From Lophium mytilinum (lineage: Eukaryota; Ascomycota; Dothideomycetes; Mytilinidiales; Mytilinidiaceae), in NCBI GenBank assembly GCA_010093605.1, contig MU004182.1, forward strand, positions 2,279,195 to 2,343,194: DNA of 64,000 bases. The letters run 5' to 3'. A program made the position numbers and the translations under genes. Of the stretch, positions 9,991 through 22,104 are shown in pieces. Numbering within the stretch: position 1 is the stretch's first letter; every line of letters begins with the position of its first letter. A model generated the notes under the pieces. It searched no databases, was not told the DNA's origin, and worked only from the letters and a program-made list of their open reading frames with translations.

Positions 9991-12024
9991 CGTTGTTGAG
10001 AAGCGCGGGGTGTGGAAAGCGTTGTGAGGTTAGCCGCCTACGACACGTGGAACCAACGCGACGTGTGTCCCAGGATTTCTTGTGCCTCATGGCACAGAGA
10101 CTCTCGTGGCACGGCAGAGTGGCGCGCGCGAAGCTGAAGAGCGGCGGCGCGAGGGCTCGGCACTCTGCTGCCGATAATTGTGGATGGCGGCAGTGCCGTC
10201 TCACCCGAGAGATGGATGCAACGGTATGCTATCCGGGATCGGATGAGACATTCTGGAACAGCTGTCATTTACAGATGGAGGGGCGATGCTGCTTGAATTA
10301 GGAAGGGCCGATGACTGATGATTGATGAAGACGAATGAGGGAGGCTGTTCGTGAGGATCGAAAGAGGTTGAAGTCGAGCGCCGCAAACTCTGGATGGGAC
10401 AGATGTCCCGGTGCCTGCAGGATGGAGTGGCACGGGTAGTCTCCCAGGCACAGTGCTCCTCCAGGATTGAAGAGCAGCTGCAGGAAGAGGCGTGAGAAGC
10501 CCGAGGGAAGCATGAGAACTGTACGATGGTTCGCGCATTCGTGGTAAGGAGTTCCCTCTATCTCAACACCCATTCTCCTTCCAGAAGGAGGGAGTGACGT
10601 GATGTTTGGACCATGGGGTCTTGATGCTCCCGAGGTCCCGGAGTCCTCAGCCACAGCCTTGTGAGGCGCCCAAGCCCTGGCTGTTTCACATTGTGAGTGA
10701 CAGGCAAAGAGCTGCATCGATACGGCGGGCCCAATTTCACTCTCCACAGCTCCCGCCTCAGCGCTGGATTTAAGCTTTGCGACAAGAGATCAGGAGAGGT
10801 ACGAAGGCGCAGCACTCCGGTGAAAGACCAATGCCTCCCTCGGGCCTCACAGACAGCCCGTATCCACGATGCCCGCACTGCTTACTGAGAGGGGTCAGGC
10901 GCATCCCTCGCTCTGCCATCCAAAATTTGGTACGAGTCACTGGTGCGAGACGAAGCTCCCCCGAGTGCGATTCGCTGCGGGCGGCGTCAGCGTAAATTCG
11001 CGGTTTTGACGCGGCTTTTGAAGGTGACGTGCACTCGCATTGGGTTCCGAGTGGGCCGTGGGCGTTGTGGGCGCCGCGAGCGAGGAGACGGGATGGAACG
11101 ACGTCCTCAACAAGGAGTCCTCTAGCTAAAACAGATGCTTCCAGGTAAGGAGTATTGTCGGTAGACGTTCCGGTACGCACGCCTCTTCTCACACACAGTC
11201 CCTCCGCCTCGGAGACGGGCGCACGTGCTTGGCACGAGGCATTGCAGCCACCACGCCTTGCTCGTCGTTGCATCGCATGATGGTGGTGCTTCCCAGTCCC
11301 AGCAAAAGGCGACGCTGGCACACTGGCCTCCCCAGCCGCGCCCCTGGACCTGGCGACGGCGCTGGTTGGTGTGTTCCTGGCCCGCCGTGTCAGCGCCTCG
11401 TTGTGGTTAAACTCAGGGGAAACCCTCGCTCGCTCTCCACCTCACCGCCTGCAGATCGGCTTGCAGGCACCGGCCATCCTCATCCCCTTGGCCAAGTCGC
11501 TGTTTCGAGAGCGCGCAAGCTCGTGCCGGCCCCAGCCTCAGCCAATGGCACCCGCTCTGCCCTCCGGATACGACGTCCCTGTCAGCGCTGCTATGCCGCG
11601 TCCAGCAACAAGCCTTCGATGGGGTCCACTCGCGGACGCTCTGCTGCTCCCTGCGGCGCCCCCCTTCGGCTGCAGCTGGCCCCAGATCGACTATTATTAA
11701 AATAATCAAGCCGCCCGCGCGGCTCGCCGCAGGAGAGAAAAACAGCGACGCACCCGTGGCTTTCCTGTTGTTTCACTCATCCATCGACCGAGGACCTCTC
11801 CTCTGTCCACCACGCTCTTTTGATCCTTCTCCGTGCCTCTTAATTGTAATTTGGCACACGTTTGCAGTGCAAAGTCTTTGCTTTGGCCGCGTCCTGTCGT
11901 TTGCGCTACTCCCACATCCATCCCGCTGATCATTGGCCGTCCGATATAAGGCCTGCTCCCTCCGCTAGGGGTACGCAATCAATCTTCGACGAGCACTTTC
12001 GAGGCCATTACCTCACTCTCCATA
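9991..12024. other. GC-rich non-coding stretch and tyrosinase promoter
   Basis: About 2 kb in which four or more frames are open at once on both strands, as expected of GC-rich sequence; none of the translations shows a domain, signal peptide or consistent start. From about 11,700 the sequence becomes pyrimidine-rich and leads into the tyrosinase gene. There is a sharp composition change from the A/T-rich repeats that end near 9980. Confidence 0.6.
11945..11950 (+). promoter_or_regulatory. Possible TATA element of the tyrosinase gene
   Basis: TATAAG preceded by CCGA, about 75 bp upstream of the ATG at 12025 and followed by a short leader. The spacing is sensible for a fungal TATA box; no experimental support. 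Confidence 0.4.
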
Positions 12025-14187
12025 ATGGCTCCTTCAAGGCGCTCCGGTGCCATTCTGCCAATGCTTGTTGCATTCTTCTTCTTCCTCAACGCCGCCGTTG
12101 CCTCCCATGAACACCTCCACCAGAAGCGTGAGCATCTCAACCTGGAGAGGCTGTCTGCCATCGAGGAGAAGGCCGGCCTGCTGGAGAAGCGTGCCAACTA
12201 CATTGCCACCACTGGCATCAAGGGCACGCTGTCGCCGCGTCTGGAGATCCGCAACCTCAAGAAGAATGCCGACCAATGGGCCCTGTACATTCTCGGCATG
12301 CAAAAGTTCCAGGCCATGTCCCAGAGCGACCCGCTGTCCTACTATCAGATTGCCGGTTGGTACCTCCACGACATCTTCCATATGAACACAGCTAATTGAA
12401 ACCCCAGGTATCCATGGCCGTCCTTTCGTCACCTGGAACCAGCTTCCTCAAGTGAACTCCGCCGGAATGTGCCCTCACGTTTCCACCATGTTCTGGCCTT
12501 GGCACAGGCCCTACCTCGCCATGTTCGAGCAGGCCTTGTTCACCCAGGTCCAGGCTATCGTCAACACTGCCCCTTCTTCCACCAAGGCCAGATGGCAAAA
12601 CGCTGCCAACACCCTTCGCATTCCCTACTGGGATTGGGCTGCGGCTCCTCCTTCCGGCGAGGGTGATGTCCCCACTGCCATCCGCGACCAAACTGTGACC
12701 GTCACTGGTCCTACCGGTACCAAGACGCTGAGCAACCCGCTCTACCAGTACACCTTCCACCCGCCTAGCAACGACCTCGGAGGTTCTCCAGTAAGTTTTA
12801 TTTCGAACTCCAACGCGGAACTAGACTAACCTCTCAGTTCAACACCTGGACTACAACCATCCGTCGCCCGTACCGTGACAACGACCAACAGGCATGGCGC
12901 AGCAACAACGGCGACTTCAACGCCATCATGAACAGCAACCGCGTGTCTCTCCGTGACCGTGTGTACAATCTCTTCATCAACAACGCCAACTTCGCCCAGG
13001 TTAGCACTGAAGCCACTGGCACCAACACCGGCAATGCCAACTCTCACGACAGCTTCGAGAGCACCCACGACAGCATTCACGTCATCTCTGGTGGTGACAC
13101 CGGCCCAGCTGGAGGAGGAGACATGTACTACCTGGATCTGTCAGCCTTTGACCCCGTTTTCTGGCTCCATCACGCCAATGTTGACCGTCAATTCGCCATG
13201 TGGCAAGTCATCAACCCCAACACCTACGTTGGCAACGGCATAATCACCCAGAACAACTGGCAATGGAACTCTGGCGAGATGAAGAACGCGTACACTCCCC
13301 TGAAGCCCTTCACCAAGGACACCAAGGGCACCTACTTCACCTCCATGGACATCCGCAAGACCACGGCTCTGAACTACTACTACCCCGAGACCAAGTCGGG
13401 CGCCTCGGCCTCCTCCGTCAAGTCCGCCGTCAACACCCTTTACGGCCCCAACTCCAAGTCCACCTTCAAGCGCGACGTCGCCGGCCGCAGCCTCCCTTAC
13501 GAGGGCCGCCCCATCCGCCAAGGCGACCACGAGTACCTCCTGACCGTCAACTGCCACAAGTTCGCCTTCGACGGCTCCTACACCATCCTCGCCTTCCTCG
13601 GAAACGTCTCCGACGCCAACCCGCAGGACTGGTACACGGCCCCCAACCTCGTCGGCATCAACGGCGTGCTCGCCATGAAGGGCATGGGCAACTCGACCGT
13701 GCCCATCGAGGGCTGCATCCCGCTGACCACCACGCTGCAAGGCAAGGTCGCCACCGGCGAGCTTGACGACCTCTCCCCCTACAAGGTCTCGGCCTACCTC
13801 AAGCAGCAGCTCACTTGGCGCGTGCTGCGCTATGGCAACGTCGTCGTCCCTGCCGACGAGGTTCCCGGTCTACACCTCGCTGTCTCTACCTGCCCCGTCG
13901 AGCCTGCGAAGGCTGCCGATGAGTTCCCGACCTGGGTCGGCACGATGCAGATCATGGCGAATGTTACGGCGGGTAAGCCGGCTGGTCAACCATGGACGCC
14001 GCCCGCGAACCCGTACGGCACGCCTAGCTACCCGAGTGGGGTTTCGCCGAACGCGCCCTACCCGACCAGCTCGAATGTGCCGTGGAACCCTAGCGTGCCG
14101 GAGGATGAGCCGGGCTACTGTGTTAGCCACCAGACGATTGAGTATGTGGACTCGGATGGCAAGTTCTTGTATAAGGAGATGTCGTAG
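12025..14187 (+). CDS. Secreted tyrosinase (type 3 copper phenol oxidase)
   Basis: Oxidises monophenols/o-diphenols to quinones for melanin-type chemistry (family knowledge). Exons 12025-12355, 12408-12790 and 12838-14187 give 687 residues. The first intron has a weak donor (gttggt) but must be placed there to restore IAGIHGRPF. N-terminal signal peptide: a basic start, a hydrophobic core with four Phe in a row, then NAAVASH. CuA ligands: His113 (IHGRPF), His134 (CPHVS) and His143 (WPWHRPY). CuB ligands: about His315 and His319 (STHDSIH) and His349 (FWLHHANVDR). A KRDVAG site near residue 436 could be a Kex2-type cut releasing the C-terminal lid domain, which contains VNCHKFAFDGSY and ends in a Pro/Gly/Asn-rich tail. 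The neighbours give no pathway context. An extracellular or vesicular location is inferred from the signal peptide. Confidence 0.93.
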
Positions 14188-15480
14188 ATGGGGTGATGTT
14201 GTAAAAAGGGGTAGCAGGGGATGATTAATCATTGGGTTGGCATATACCGTTCTCGTGACTCTTTGGCATATAGCTTAGCTCACAACGCGATGGTCCCTTG
14301 GGTTTTTGGGATTCTTTCGCGTCGGATGATTTTTTTTGATTGTCAATATATGTTTTTTTTGCATCTGATGCTGTGTCTGTGTTGTGAATAATGCTGTGTG
14401 ATCGGTCTTGAAAAGATATGTAGTGGGGCTTAGCGTATTAGTACTAACACCTTGAGTGCAAGAAAGGGGAGTTAGAGGAAAATCTTTTGTATCCTCAAAG
14501 ACGTTTCTCGCAACCGATCGCTGAAATCGCCTGCATCAACCAACTCCCTTCATTTTCACTGTCTTGCTATACCCCTCCACCTCTAATACCGTTGTTATTC
14601 AGAGTCTATACACCACTGAACCGCCCCCAACGGGTGCGCTGACAGTTATATGTATCGCACGATGTATACTTCGAGCCACTCCGCGCGCTCTACGCTCGAC
14701 CAAGCACGTTCTCGCTAGCAGTCTTTAACCAGGGCTGTAGAAGAATGGTATGTAGACACGGCGGCGTTAGGACGCCGGACGTCTACCAGCAAGATCCAGT
14801 CCGGCGGTCTCCAGCTATATGTCAAAACATGGTAGCAGCGGGTCTACAAACAGAAACCAGGTATCAGTAGGCATTCTGGGGCTGTTCGAGCTTGCGTAGT
14901 CGAGAAACGGCAGGGTTCAGGCGGCAGTGAGATGGGGTGAATAGAACACAAGTGCGTGCGTGCCGGTTTGGACGCGGGTTTGGGGCGTTGTTGGTGCAGG
15001 TTTGTCCTTTTCGTCATTGGGGGGAGTATGTTGAATAGTGGCTTTAGTTGGGCTGTGGGAGTAGGGTGGGGTTGGTGCTGTTGGGTTAGAGAATGGAAGC
15101 TTGATCATCGGTTTGGATTCGATCTCGGTATGCGGTTGCAAGAGAGTGGGAATTAGATCCTGGGATCGAGGTGGGATTGAGTGCGGTGAGATGTATAAAC
15201 GGGAGCAAGTCCGTGCGATCTAGACTTGATTTTGGCATACTTTTGGAAGAGAGTGCGAATCAGTCTTGTGGCTCGAAGTAGAACTTAGTGCGGGCAGATG
15301 TATAAACGGGAGCCAGTCCGTGCGATCTGAACTCGAGTTTAGCATGTTATTGCACGACGTTTCAATTTAGACAATCAGTTTGAGGTGAGGTTGGGAAGGG
15401 CCAGGGGTCAGTCAACTACGCAAACCTGCTACCAATTTTTGCTATCAACCGACCTCCAATATTAATCTCACCAACACGTC
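14188..15480. other. Intergenic, no supported gene
   Basis: 1.3 kb. Poly-T runs near 14,330-14,360 lie downstream of the tyrosinase stop. No domain is found in the small frames at 14,917-15,156. The stretch contains the ~107-bp repeat listed next. Confidence 0.6.
15119..15333 (+). repeat. ~107-bp direct repeat, two units
   Basis: Units at about 15119-15226 and 15226-15333. The 3' half is best conserved: both contain AGATGTATAAACGGGAGC followed by AGTCCGTGCGATCT. The 5' halves share GAGAGTG(G/C)GAAT and are otherwise diverged. Confidence 0.75.
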
Positions 15481-16467
15481 TTATGCCCACCATCCCCATG
15501 TCCCCGCGAAAACGGCTAGAGTCCCGACGATCCATGACGCCTCCCTCCCCACGGCGGCCATCCCAAGCGCCGTCGGCGATGCTGCTGGAGATACTGACCC
15601 CGTCGATGTCGCACTAGTGCTCAAACTCGAAGTAGTTTCCACGGGCCCGCTGTTCGGGTCATTGGGGTTCGCGCCCGTTGACACGGGATCGGGACCGCCA
15701 TTTACAGAGCGGGTGGTCGAAGGAGCTGGGCGGAACGGGACTGAGATCCCGGTGACCGAGTCCGCGACCGTAGAGGTCTCGCTGTCAGTGGTGGTGAGGT
15801 AGTACGAGAGGACGGCGTGGGAGTGGCATGCGAAGGCAGAGTGCGGCGCGGTGTCGGAGTGGTCGGTGAAGAGAAGCATGGTGTAGCATTGGCCGTTGCT
15901 GGTGGAGGGGTTTAGAAGGGGTCGTTTGTAAAGTCCAGAATAAGGGGATGTGTACAAGGCGACGAGGCGGTTGGGCGGGGGAACTCGAGTCTTTCTAAAA
16001 AAAAAAGGAGAGGCGCCATGCTCACCATGTATATAGCTGGAATGGCGGCACTACCAGTAAAGAGCTCTGTAGACAGGCGGTCGCTATCCCAAAGCTCGTT
16101 GCTGTGGTCGGAACGCAGGCGAAGAAGTCGCTGGATTCGGAGACGGTGGAATCGGAGACACATCTGCCAGGGTAGTCTGATCGTGTCTAGTCTTAGCAGA
16201 TTTTCTAGAGGGGAATACGAAATGCTGTGGTGTAGATCAGGATGAAGATGGAGATGATGAAGAGTGATTACAGTAGCCATTGTAGTAGGTGTAACCAATC
16301 ACGTTAGACCCGGGGCCTTGTCGAGCCTTGAGCTTGTTGAGCGGGTCGAGCGGGGCGGGAGTGATCAGAGGGGTCCATTCTTCGGTTAGAATTGCAGTAG
16401 AGAAAGGAAAAATGACGGCTAATAGGAGGAACTTGTATTTGATAAGGGTCGGACGCGGAAGAGCCAT
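15481..16467 (-). CDS. Putative secreted, possibly GPI-anchored, Ser/Thr-rich surface protein
   Basis: Unknown function. Exon 1 (16467 down to 16272) starts MALPRPTLIKYKFLLLAVIF, a clear signal peptide, and runs to ...YTYYNGY. The next exon starts at 16176 after a 95-bp intron and continues GRCVSDSTVSESSDFFACVP, a Cys-containing pattern common in fungal surface proteins. The last part (to 15481) has GQCYTMLLFTDHSD, a long Ser/Thr/Pro-rich stalk, and a hydrophobic C-terminus (SWIVGTLAVFAGTWGWW) as in GPI signals. The junction between exon 2 and the last exon, near 15,990-16,050, is not resolved: a gtgagc...ttttag intron is visible, but joining there gives a stop. The model may need another donor, or the gene may carry a frameshift. 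An upstream in-frame Met at 16488 is an alternative start. Confidence 0.5.
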
Positions 16468-17856
16468 AGTCGTTGCAAAAGCATGCATCTACAGCGTCGC
16501 AGCAGGAATGTTCCGAGGTTCCACACGGAACAAAGTCGAGCGGACTACAAGGCTTAAGAATGTCTCGTTGCTATCGGTGCCCAGCTTCCTCTATTCTGGG
16601 GTATACCTGGAAGTGGCTTGAGTAATACGAGGGGCTTGGTGTCGTGATTGGTGCTGCGGACGGTTCATGCTGAATTCCTTGGGCTGCGGGCTGGGCGCCA
16701 TATGTTCCTATTCGTTTTTTGTACCTCTCCATCGACGGAAGCTTGGCTGCTTGAAGAGGGCCGTCATTTCGTGCTTTCGAAGAAAAGATAATCCATCATG
16801 AAGAACGATGAAACAGGGAATGACACAGATCTTGAAGATCGTGTGCAGAGGAGCATGTCCCAGGATTCTCGCAAAGCTAAATCGAGGCAAGTAACTGTCG
16901 AAGTCATTCAGATAGCGGCTAAGGTGGAGGAAGTGTCGCTAGAGTGTGAGGGGCGAGGTCTGGAACTGATCGTCGAAAAGCATTGAGATTCCGCGCTAAC
17001 TTCAAACAAGCCTAGCATATCCCTTGACTAGGAGCCCTGGAGTCCTTCTTATGGAGCTTTCCTGACTACATCAATTACTCTTTGGACGAGAGATCCAACC
17101 TCTGGCGTACCACTAAAGATCTATTGTATTTTGCATGCAACTTGAACTCTCCAACAGCTTCCAGTCTTTTCGTGCGAACTGTTTTTTGGGCACTCGAAGT
17201 GCGATGGAGGCGCATTTTGCTTTCCAACTACTTTCAAGAACAAGAGCGGAAGACTCGATGTTATGAAGCACCCTCTAAGGTCCTTCTTGAAGCCGTCCTC
17301 CTTGTACTGTCTCTCTTAACATTTCAAAGACTGATAGAGATCATAATGACACTACTGAGAAGCTTCAACTTATCTTCGAAAAATCCTCTCATCAAGTAAG
17401 AAGTAGATCGAAAAGGATCAGGAGAAAGATACGCTGCACGTTCAAAAGTTGCCATGCTCTTACAAACTTCTGTCACTCCTTCTGTCCAACCCCTCTGTGG
17501 GGCCTCGATCTGCATTTTAATTGGCTAACGCAGCTGCATCGTGCTATCAGTTCGGTAACCCGCTGGCAACTGTGCCCCTCCAGCTGCATGTACCGCACTA
17601 CATGACAGGGTAATACGTGTCTAGTTCCCGCAGCTAAACCATCTCCAGTACTTCGAGAACCGTTCAATCGACGAGTGAGTAGGCTCCAGGTAAGTCGCCA
17701 GGTATAAGTACTAGAGGGGTAGGTAGTACATACCCCGCCACACGCAGTTCTGTCTACCAATTCCCAAACTCCTGGGTCGAATACTAGCTGCAAAATCCCA
17801 GACATAAGGTTCCAGACAAGAAACGCACGGATCCGCCCCAATAGCATTCATCCATC
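16468..17856. other. Intergenic, no supported gene
   Basis: 1.4 kb between two divergent genes. Frames at 16,798-16,986, 17,082-17,399 and 17,473-17,847 have no recognisable domain and no good starts. It presumably holds both promoters. Confidence 0.6.
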
Positions 17857-18989
17857 ATGGCATCTGCTGAGACAGCCGCCCCGGCAGCCACACTTGCCCC
17901 TGAACCAACCAATGCTCCCGAGCCAGCCAGCGTTCCCGGAACTACAGATGATCCCTCGCAGGAGTTCCTGTACGAGAACGGGCGCCGCTTCGCGAATCCA
18001 AAGTTCAAGAGCTCGTATACAATGCCCAACGACGAACCCGAGTTTGCGCGACTGGACCGGCAGCATGAGCAGTTTTGTTTCATGTTTGGTGGCGAACTGG
18101 GTAGAGCGCCGTTGGTCAAGGAGGAAGTCAAGACAGTCGTGGATCTAGGGACTGGAACGGGCATCTGGGCTACCGACTTTGCGAAGAAATACCCTGATGC
18201 GAAGGTGATTGGAATAGACATAACTCCAGTCCAAGTTACAGAGAAGACGCCAGCGTAAGTTAAGGAGATTTACTTTATATCGTCATGCTCTCTTCGCAAT
18301 CACGCGAACCAACAATCGCCCATCTTCTCATCGCTCACCTCAATGTCTTGGTCATATCACACAATCTCCTCTACCGCCCTAACACATCCAGCAACTGTAC
18401 CTTCCAGCTCGCGGACTTCACCGCCGCCTCGACCTGGGAAGCCTACCCCCCAGCGAGCTTCTCCTACATCCACGGCCGCATGATCGCTGTCGGCGTGCGC
18501 AGCTGGTCCGCCCTCGCGCGCCAATGCTACGACGCCCTCGCGCCCGGCGGCTGGGTCGAGATCCAAGAGCTCTCCTTCCCGCTGCGCTGCGACGACGGCA
18601 GCGCCTCCCCCGACGGGCCTATGCTGCAATGGTCTGCGAACATGATCGCGGGCGGGGCCGCCTTCGGCGTCGACATGACGGGCTCTCGCTACTTCCCTGA
18701 CGCCCTGGTGTCCGCGGGGTTCGAAGATGTGACGCTGAAGCCGTATCAGTGGCCGAATAACCCGTATAGCAGTGATCCGGTACTGAAGGCGATTGGGGAG
18801 AGCCAGCAGCATAATTTTAAGAATGGGCTGGAGGGGTTTAGTGTGGGGTTGTTTACGAAGGGGTTGGGGTGGAGTAAGGAGAAGACGGATAAGTTTTTGG
18901 GGGAAGTGAGGGAGGTTATTAGTGATACGAGGCAGCATGTGTATATGCCGATGTTGGTGATGTATGGGAGGAAGCCGCTGGCCAAGTAG
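17857..18989 (+). CDS. LaeA-like SAM-dependent methyltransferase
   Basis: Class I methyltransferase of the large fungal family that includes LaeA (family knowledge; substrate unknown). Exons 17857-18254 and 18392-18989 join in phase 2 across a 137-bp intron (gtaagt...tccag) to 331 residues. An Ala/Pro-rich N-terminus of about 45 residues is followed by the family hallmark ENGRRFANPKFKSSYTMPND (about residues 45-65). Next comes SAM motif I VVDLGTGTGIWATDFAKKYP with the acidic loop IGIDITP, then after the intron NCTFQLADF, FSYIHGRMIAVGV, and the post-motif PGGWVEIQE. Such paralogues are numerous in Pezizomycotina, so this is unlikely to be the global regulator itself. Codon use in exon 2 shifts from GC-rich to GC-poor towards the C-terminus. 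Confidence 0.88.
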
Positions 18990-20197
18990 GAGAGGGGAAA
19001 CGATCAGGGGTGTGGATGTCTAAGCTCTTTCGGACGGTGGTGATGGATAAATAGAACCTTCTAACGGGTGTCGTTTCTATGGCATATTGCTCTTTTCACA
19101 CTAGAAAGACGTGCTTCAAGGTGTGCAAAGTCCTTTTGGCACTTTCCGATGTGCTTCAATGCATTATCAGAAACCTGCCAGGACGTACACCCCGTATTCT
19201 GACATGATTGTTGGGTTACCTCATAAACGTACATACTTATCTTGGATCAGACACAAGTTCAGCGGTCCAGAAGATGCCCATATCGCTGAGCCGTTTCAGA
19301 TTAGTGCAAACCGATCCATACTGGGATCATGTTCACGCGGCTCCCATGCTGGTGGATCTGGCATCTCACCGCATTTTGGGAACCCCCCACGCCAGGCCTT
19401 TGTGAGCTCCACACCAAAGAACGGACACAAGCCTGCAGACCTTAGATGACAACCCTTCAGTCAACGAATATCGCGGTCTGTCGTACAACGAAGCGTAGAC
19501 GATAGGTCAGGGCTACCGGCAAAAGTGTGCACAAACCTATACTCTGGCCCAGTATTTTCGAAGGTGGACTGAAGAGGAGGTACAAACAAGCGTTTCGTCG
19601 CTGAAAAGCCCGCTCTGGTGGCACGGTCTGATGTTGGTCGAATGATGAGAAAAAAGTGGGTGCTCGCACAGCATTCTGCAGCCTCATTGAGACTTCCCGC
19701 TGTTGTACCGGAATGAGTGATGTCGAGGAGGAGCCCTATCAGATTAGGTATCACGCCCGCCGTGGACGTCTTGAAATAAGCATTACTACGGCGGACTAAA
19801 GCATCTTGGCTCGCATTGTGGCACCGCCGGCTGTGTTTTTCGCGCAAGCTGTTGCTGTTCGACGCGTCCGCGGGCGGGAAGCCCGACATCTAACGATATC
19901 ACGAGCTTTGGAGTCGAGACGGATGCGACGGTTGCAGATTGTGCAAAAGGCCCGTTCACGAATGGCTGACGGAGAGGCGGTATGGGCCCGTCCTTTATCT
20001 ACTAGGCCCAGCATTTCGAGATCAGTCAGGCCATGTAGGGTGATTGAATAATAAGGGTAAGACCACCGTCGTCATCGACGATAGCTATTTTCTGCTCCGA
20101 GAATAAAATCCCAACAACAGCCACAGTCGACATTCCATTCAATCTCACCACCACATCAATTGTGACCACTACTACATTTCTCACTACCTTACTGACC
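18990..20197. other. Intergenic with a possible small zinc-binding remnant
   Basis: 1.2 kb ahead of pyruvate decarboxylase. On the minus strand at about 20014-19830 a frame reads RAFCTICNRRIRLDSKARDI; if a short gttaga...acag intron is removed it continues NSLREKHSRRC. That gives a C-x2-C...H-x3-C arrangement seen in some small fungal proteins. The evidence is thin and I do not call a gene. The last 150 bp before 20198 is a C/A-rich leader. Confidence 0.4.
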
Positions 20198-22104
20198 ATG
20201 GCCACTGATATTAGAACCCAGGCCCTGCAGAAGCCAGTCGACGTGGCAGAGGCAAGTCCCCGCCCTCCTTCACCAATTCCATGCTAACAGTCCCAGTATC
20301 TCTTCACGCGTCTGCGCCAAGTTGGCATCGAATCAATCCACGGCGTGCCCGGCGACTACAACCTCGCAGCCCTCGACTACATTCCCAAGGCCGGCCTGCA
20401 CTGGGTGGGCAATTGCAACGAACTCAATGCTGGTGAGTGCTGCCCCGCAATCCTCATTCTGCCCCTCCTCAACCCCCCCCAGCGGATGCTCCGGAACAAG
20501 ATGAATATTGACTAACATGGCTATCATAGGTTATGCTGCAGATGGCTATGCTCGTGTCAAGGGCATCTCCGCCATTGTAACCACCTTCGGCGTTGGCGAG
20601 CTCTCCTGCGTCAACGCCATGGCAGGCGCCTACTCCGAATACGTCCCAATCGTCCACATCGTCGGATATCCCTCCACTGCTGCTCAGAAAGATGGCATTC
20701 TACTGCACCACACACTCGGAAACGGCGACTACAACGTCTTTGCGAATATCTCGAAGGGCATCTCCTGCGCTACATCCCTCCTCAACGACCCCTTCGAAGC
20801 TGCTACCCTCATCGATCATGCCATCCAAGAATGTTGGATCCAATCGCGGCCAGTCTACATATCACTGCCCTCAGATATGGTACAAAAGAAGATTGAGGGA
20901 GCGAGGCTGGACACACCCCTCAAACTGGATTATGCTCCAAACGAGACAGAAAAGGAAGACTACGTCGTCGACGTCGTTCTGAAGTACCTCCACGCAGCGA
21001 AGAACCCCATAATACTCGTCGATGCATGCGCGATCCGCCACAGGGTACTCATCCCTTCTTCCCCTGTTATAGGACGCAGGCTGACATTTGTAGGCTCTGA
21101 AAGAAACCCACGACCTGATCGTTACCTCCGGCCTCCCCACTTTCGTCGCCCCCATGGGCAAAGGCGCTGTCGACGAAACCCTCCCTAACTACGGCGGCGT
21201 GTACGCGGGAGACGGCTCTAACGCCGGTGTCCGCGAGCGTGTAGAATCCTCCGACCTCATCCTTAGCATTGGCGCCATCAAATCCGACTTCAACACCGCC
21301 GGCTTCACCTACCACATCAGCCAGCTCAACACTATCGACTTCCACTCTAACTACACCCGCGTGCGCTACTCTGAGTACCCCGGCGTGCGGATGAACGGCG
21401 TGCTAGCCAAGGTGACGCAAAAGCTAGGCAAGCTCTCCATCGAGGAAGGCCCAACACCGTCGAACGAGATTCCCCAGGACGAGATCATGTCCGGCGAGCC
21501 AACCATCACGCAGGCGTGGTTCTGGCCTCGACTTGGACAGTGGCTGAAGGCGAAGGATATCGTAATCACAGAAACCGGTACCGCCAACTTCGGTATCTGG
21601 GAGACCCGCTTTCCCAAGGACGTCAACGCTATCTCGCAAGTTCTCTGGGGCTCAATCGGCTACGCGACAGGCTCGTGCCAGGGTGCCGCACTCGCTGCAA
21701 AGGAGCTCGGCATCGCGCGGACAATCCTCTTTACTGGAGACGGTAGTTTCCAGCTTACGGCGCAGGAAGTGTCCACGATGCTCCGGAATAACCTCAACCC
21801 CATCATCTTCGTCATTTGCAACGGCGGATACACTATTGAGCGATACATCCACGGCTGGCAGGACGCGTACAACGATGTGCAGGAGTGGGACTACAAGTCG
21901 CTGCCCAAGGCGTTCGGCGCGAAGCCAGGACAGGCGCAGACGTACCGGGTGGAGTCGAAGCAGGACGTTGAGATGCTGTTCTTGGACAAGAACTTCGTCG
22001 AGAGCAAGGCACTGCGATTCGTGGAGTTGGTGATGCCATGGGATGATGCGCCGAAGGCATTGAAGCTGACGGCCGAGGCGGCGGCGAAGCGGAATGCAGA
22101 GTAG
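20198..22104 (+). CDS. PDC: Pyruvate decarboxylase (ThDP-dependent)
   Basis: Converts pyruvate to acetaldehyde and CO2 in fermentative metabolism (family knowledge). Four exons (20198-20251, 20297-20432, 20530-21044, 21094-22104) give 571 residues. Intron 1 is a GC-AG intron (gcaagt...cccag); only this junction yields the conserved [15 protein letters not shown]. Domain landmarks: the ThDP PYR domain with [14 protein letters not shown], the catalytic Glu in [16 protein letters not shown], and the double His in [14 protein letters not shown]. The C-terminal PP domain has the Mg/ThDP motif [19 protein letters not shown]...NGGYTIE. The length is normal. The start sits in a CCATGG-like context after a CA-rich leader. 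The protein is intact as read. Confidence 0.95.

Noticed and set aside
10000-11709. Several overlapping open frames of 60-180 codons on both strands
   Set aside because: They come from GC-rich sequence with few stops; no frame has a domain, a good start context or splice-supported extension.
13141-13740. Long antisense frames over the tyrosinase gene
   Set aside because: The sense strand carries the intact copper-binding motifs; the antisense frames are codon-bias shadows.
12025-22104. A secondary-metabolite cluster made of tyrosinase, methyltransferase and pyruvate decarboxylase
   Set aside because: There is no backbone synthase, no cluster regulator or transporter among them, and more than 1 kb of plain intergenic DNA lies between genes on different strands.
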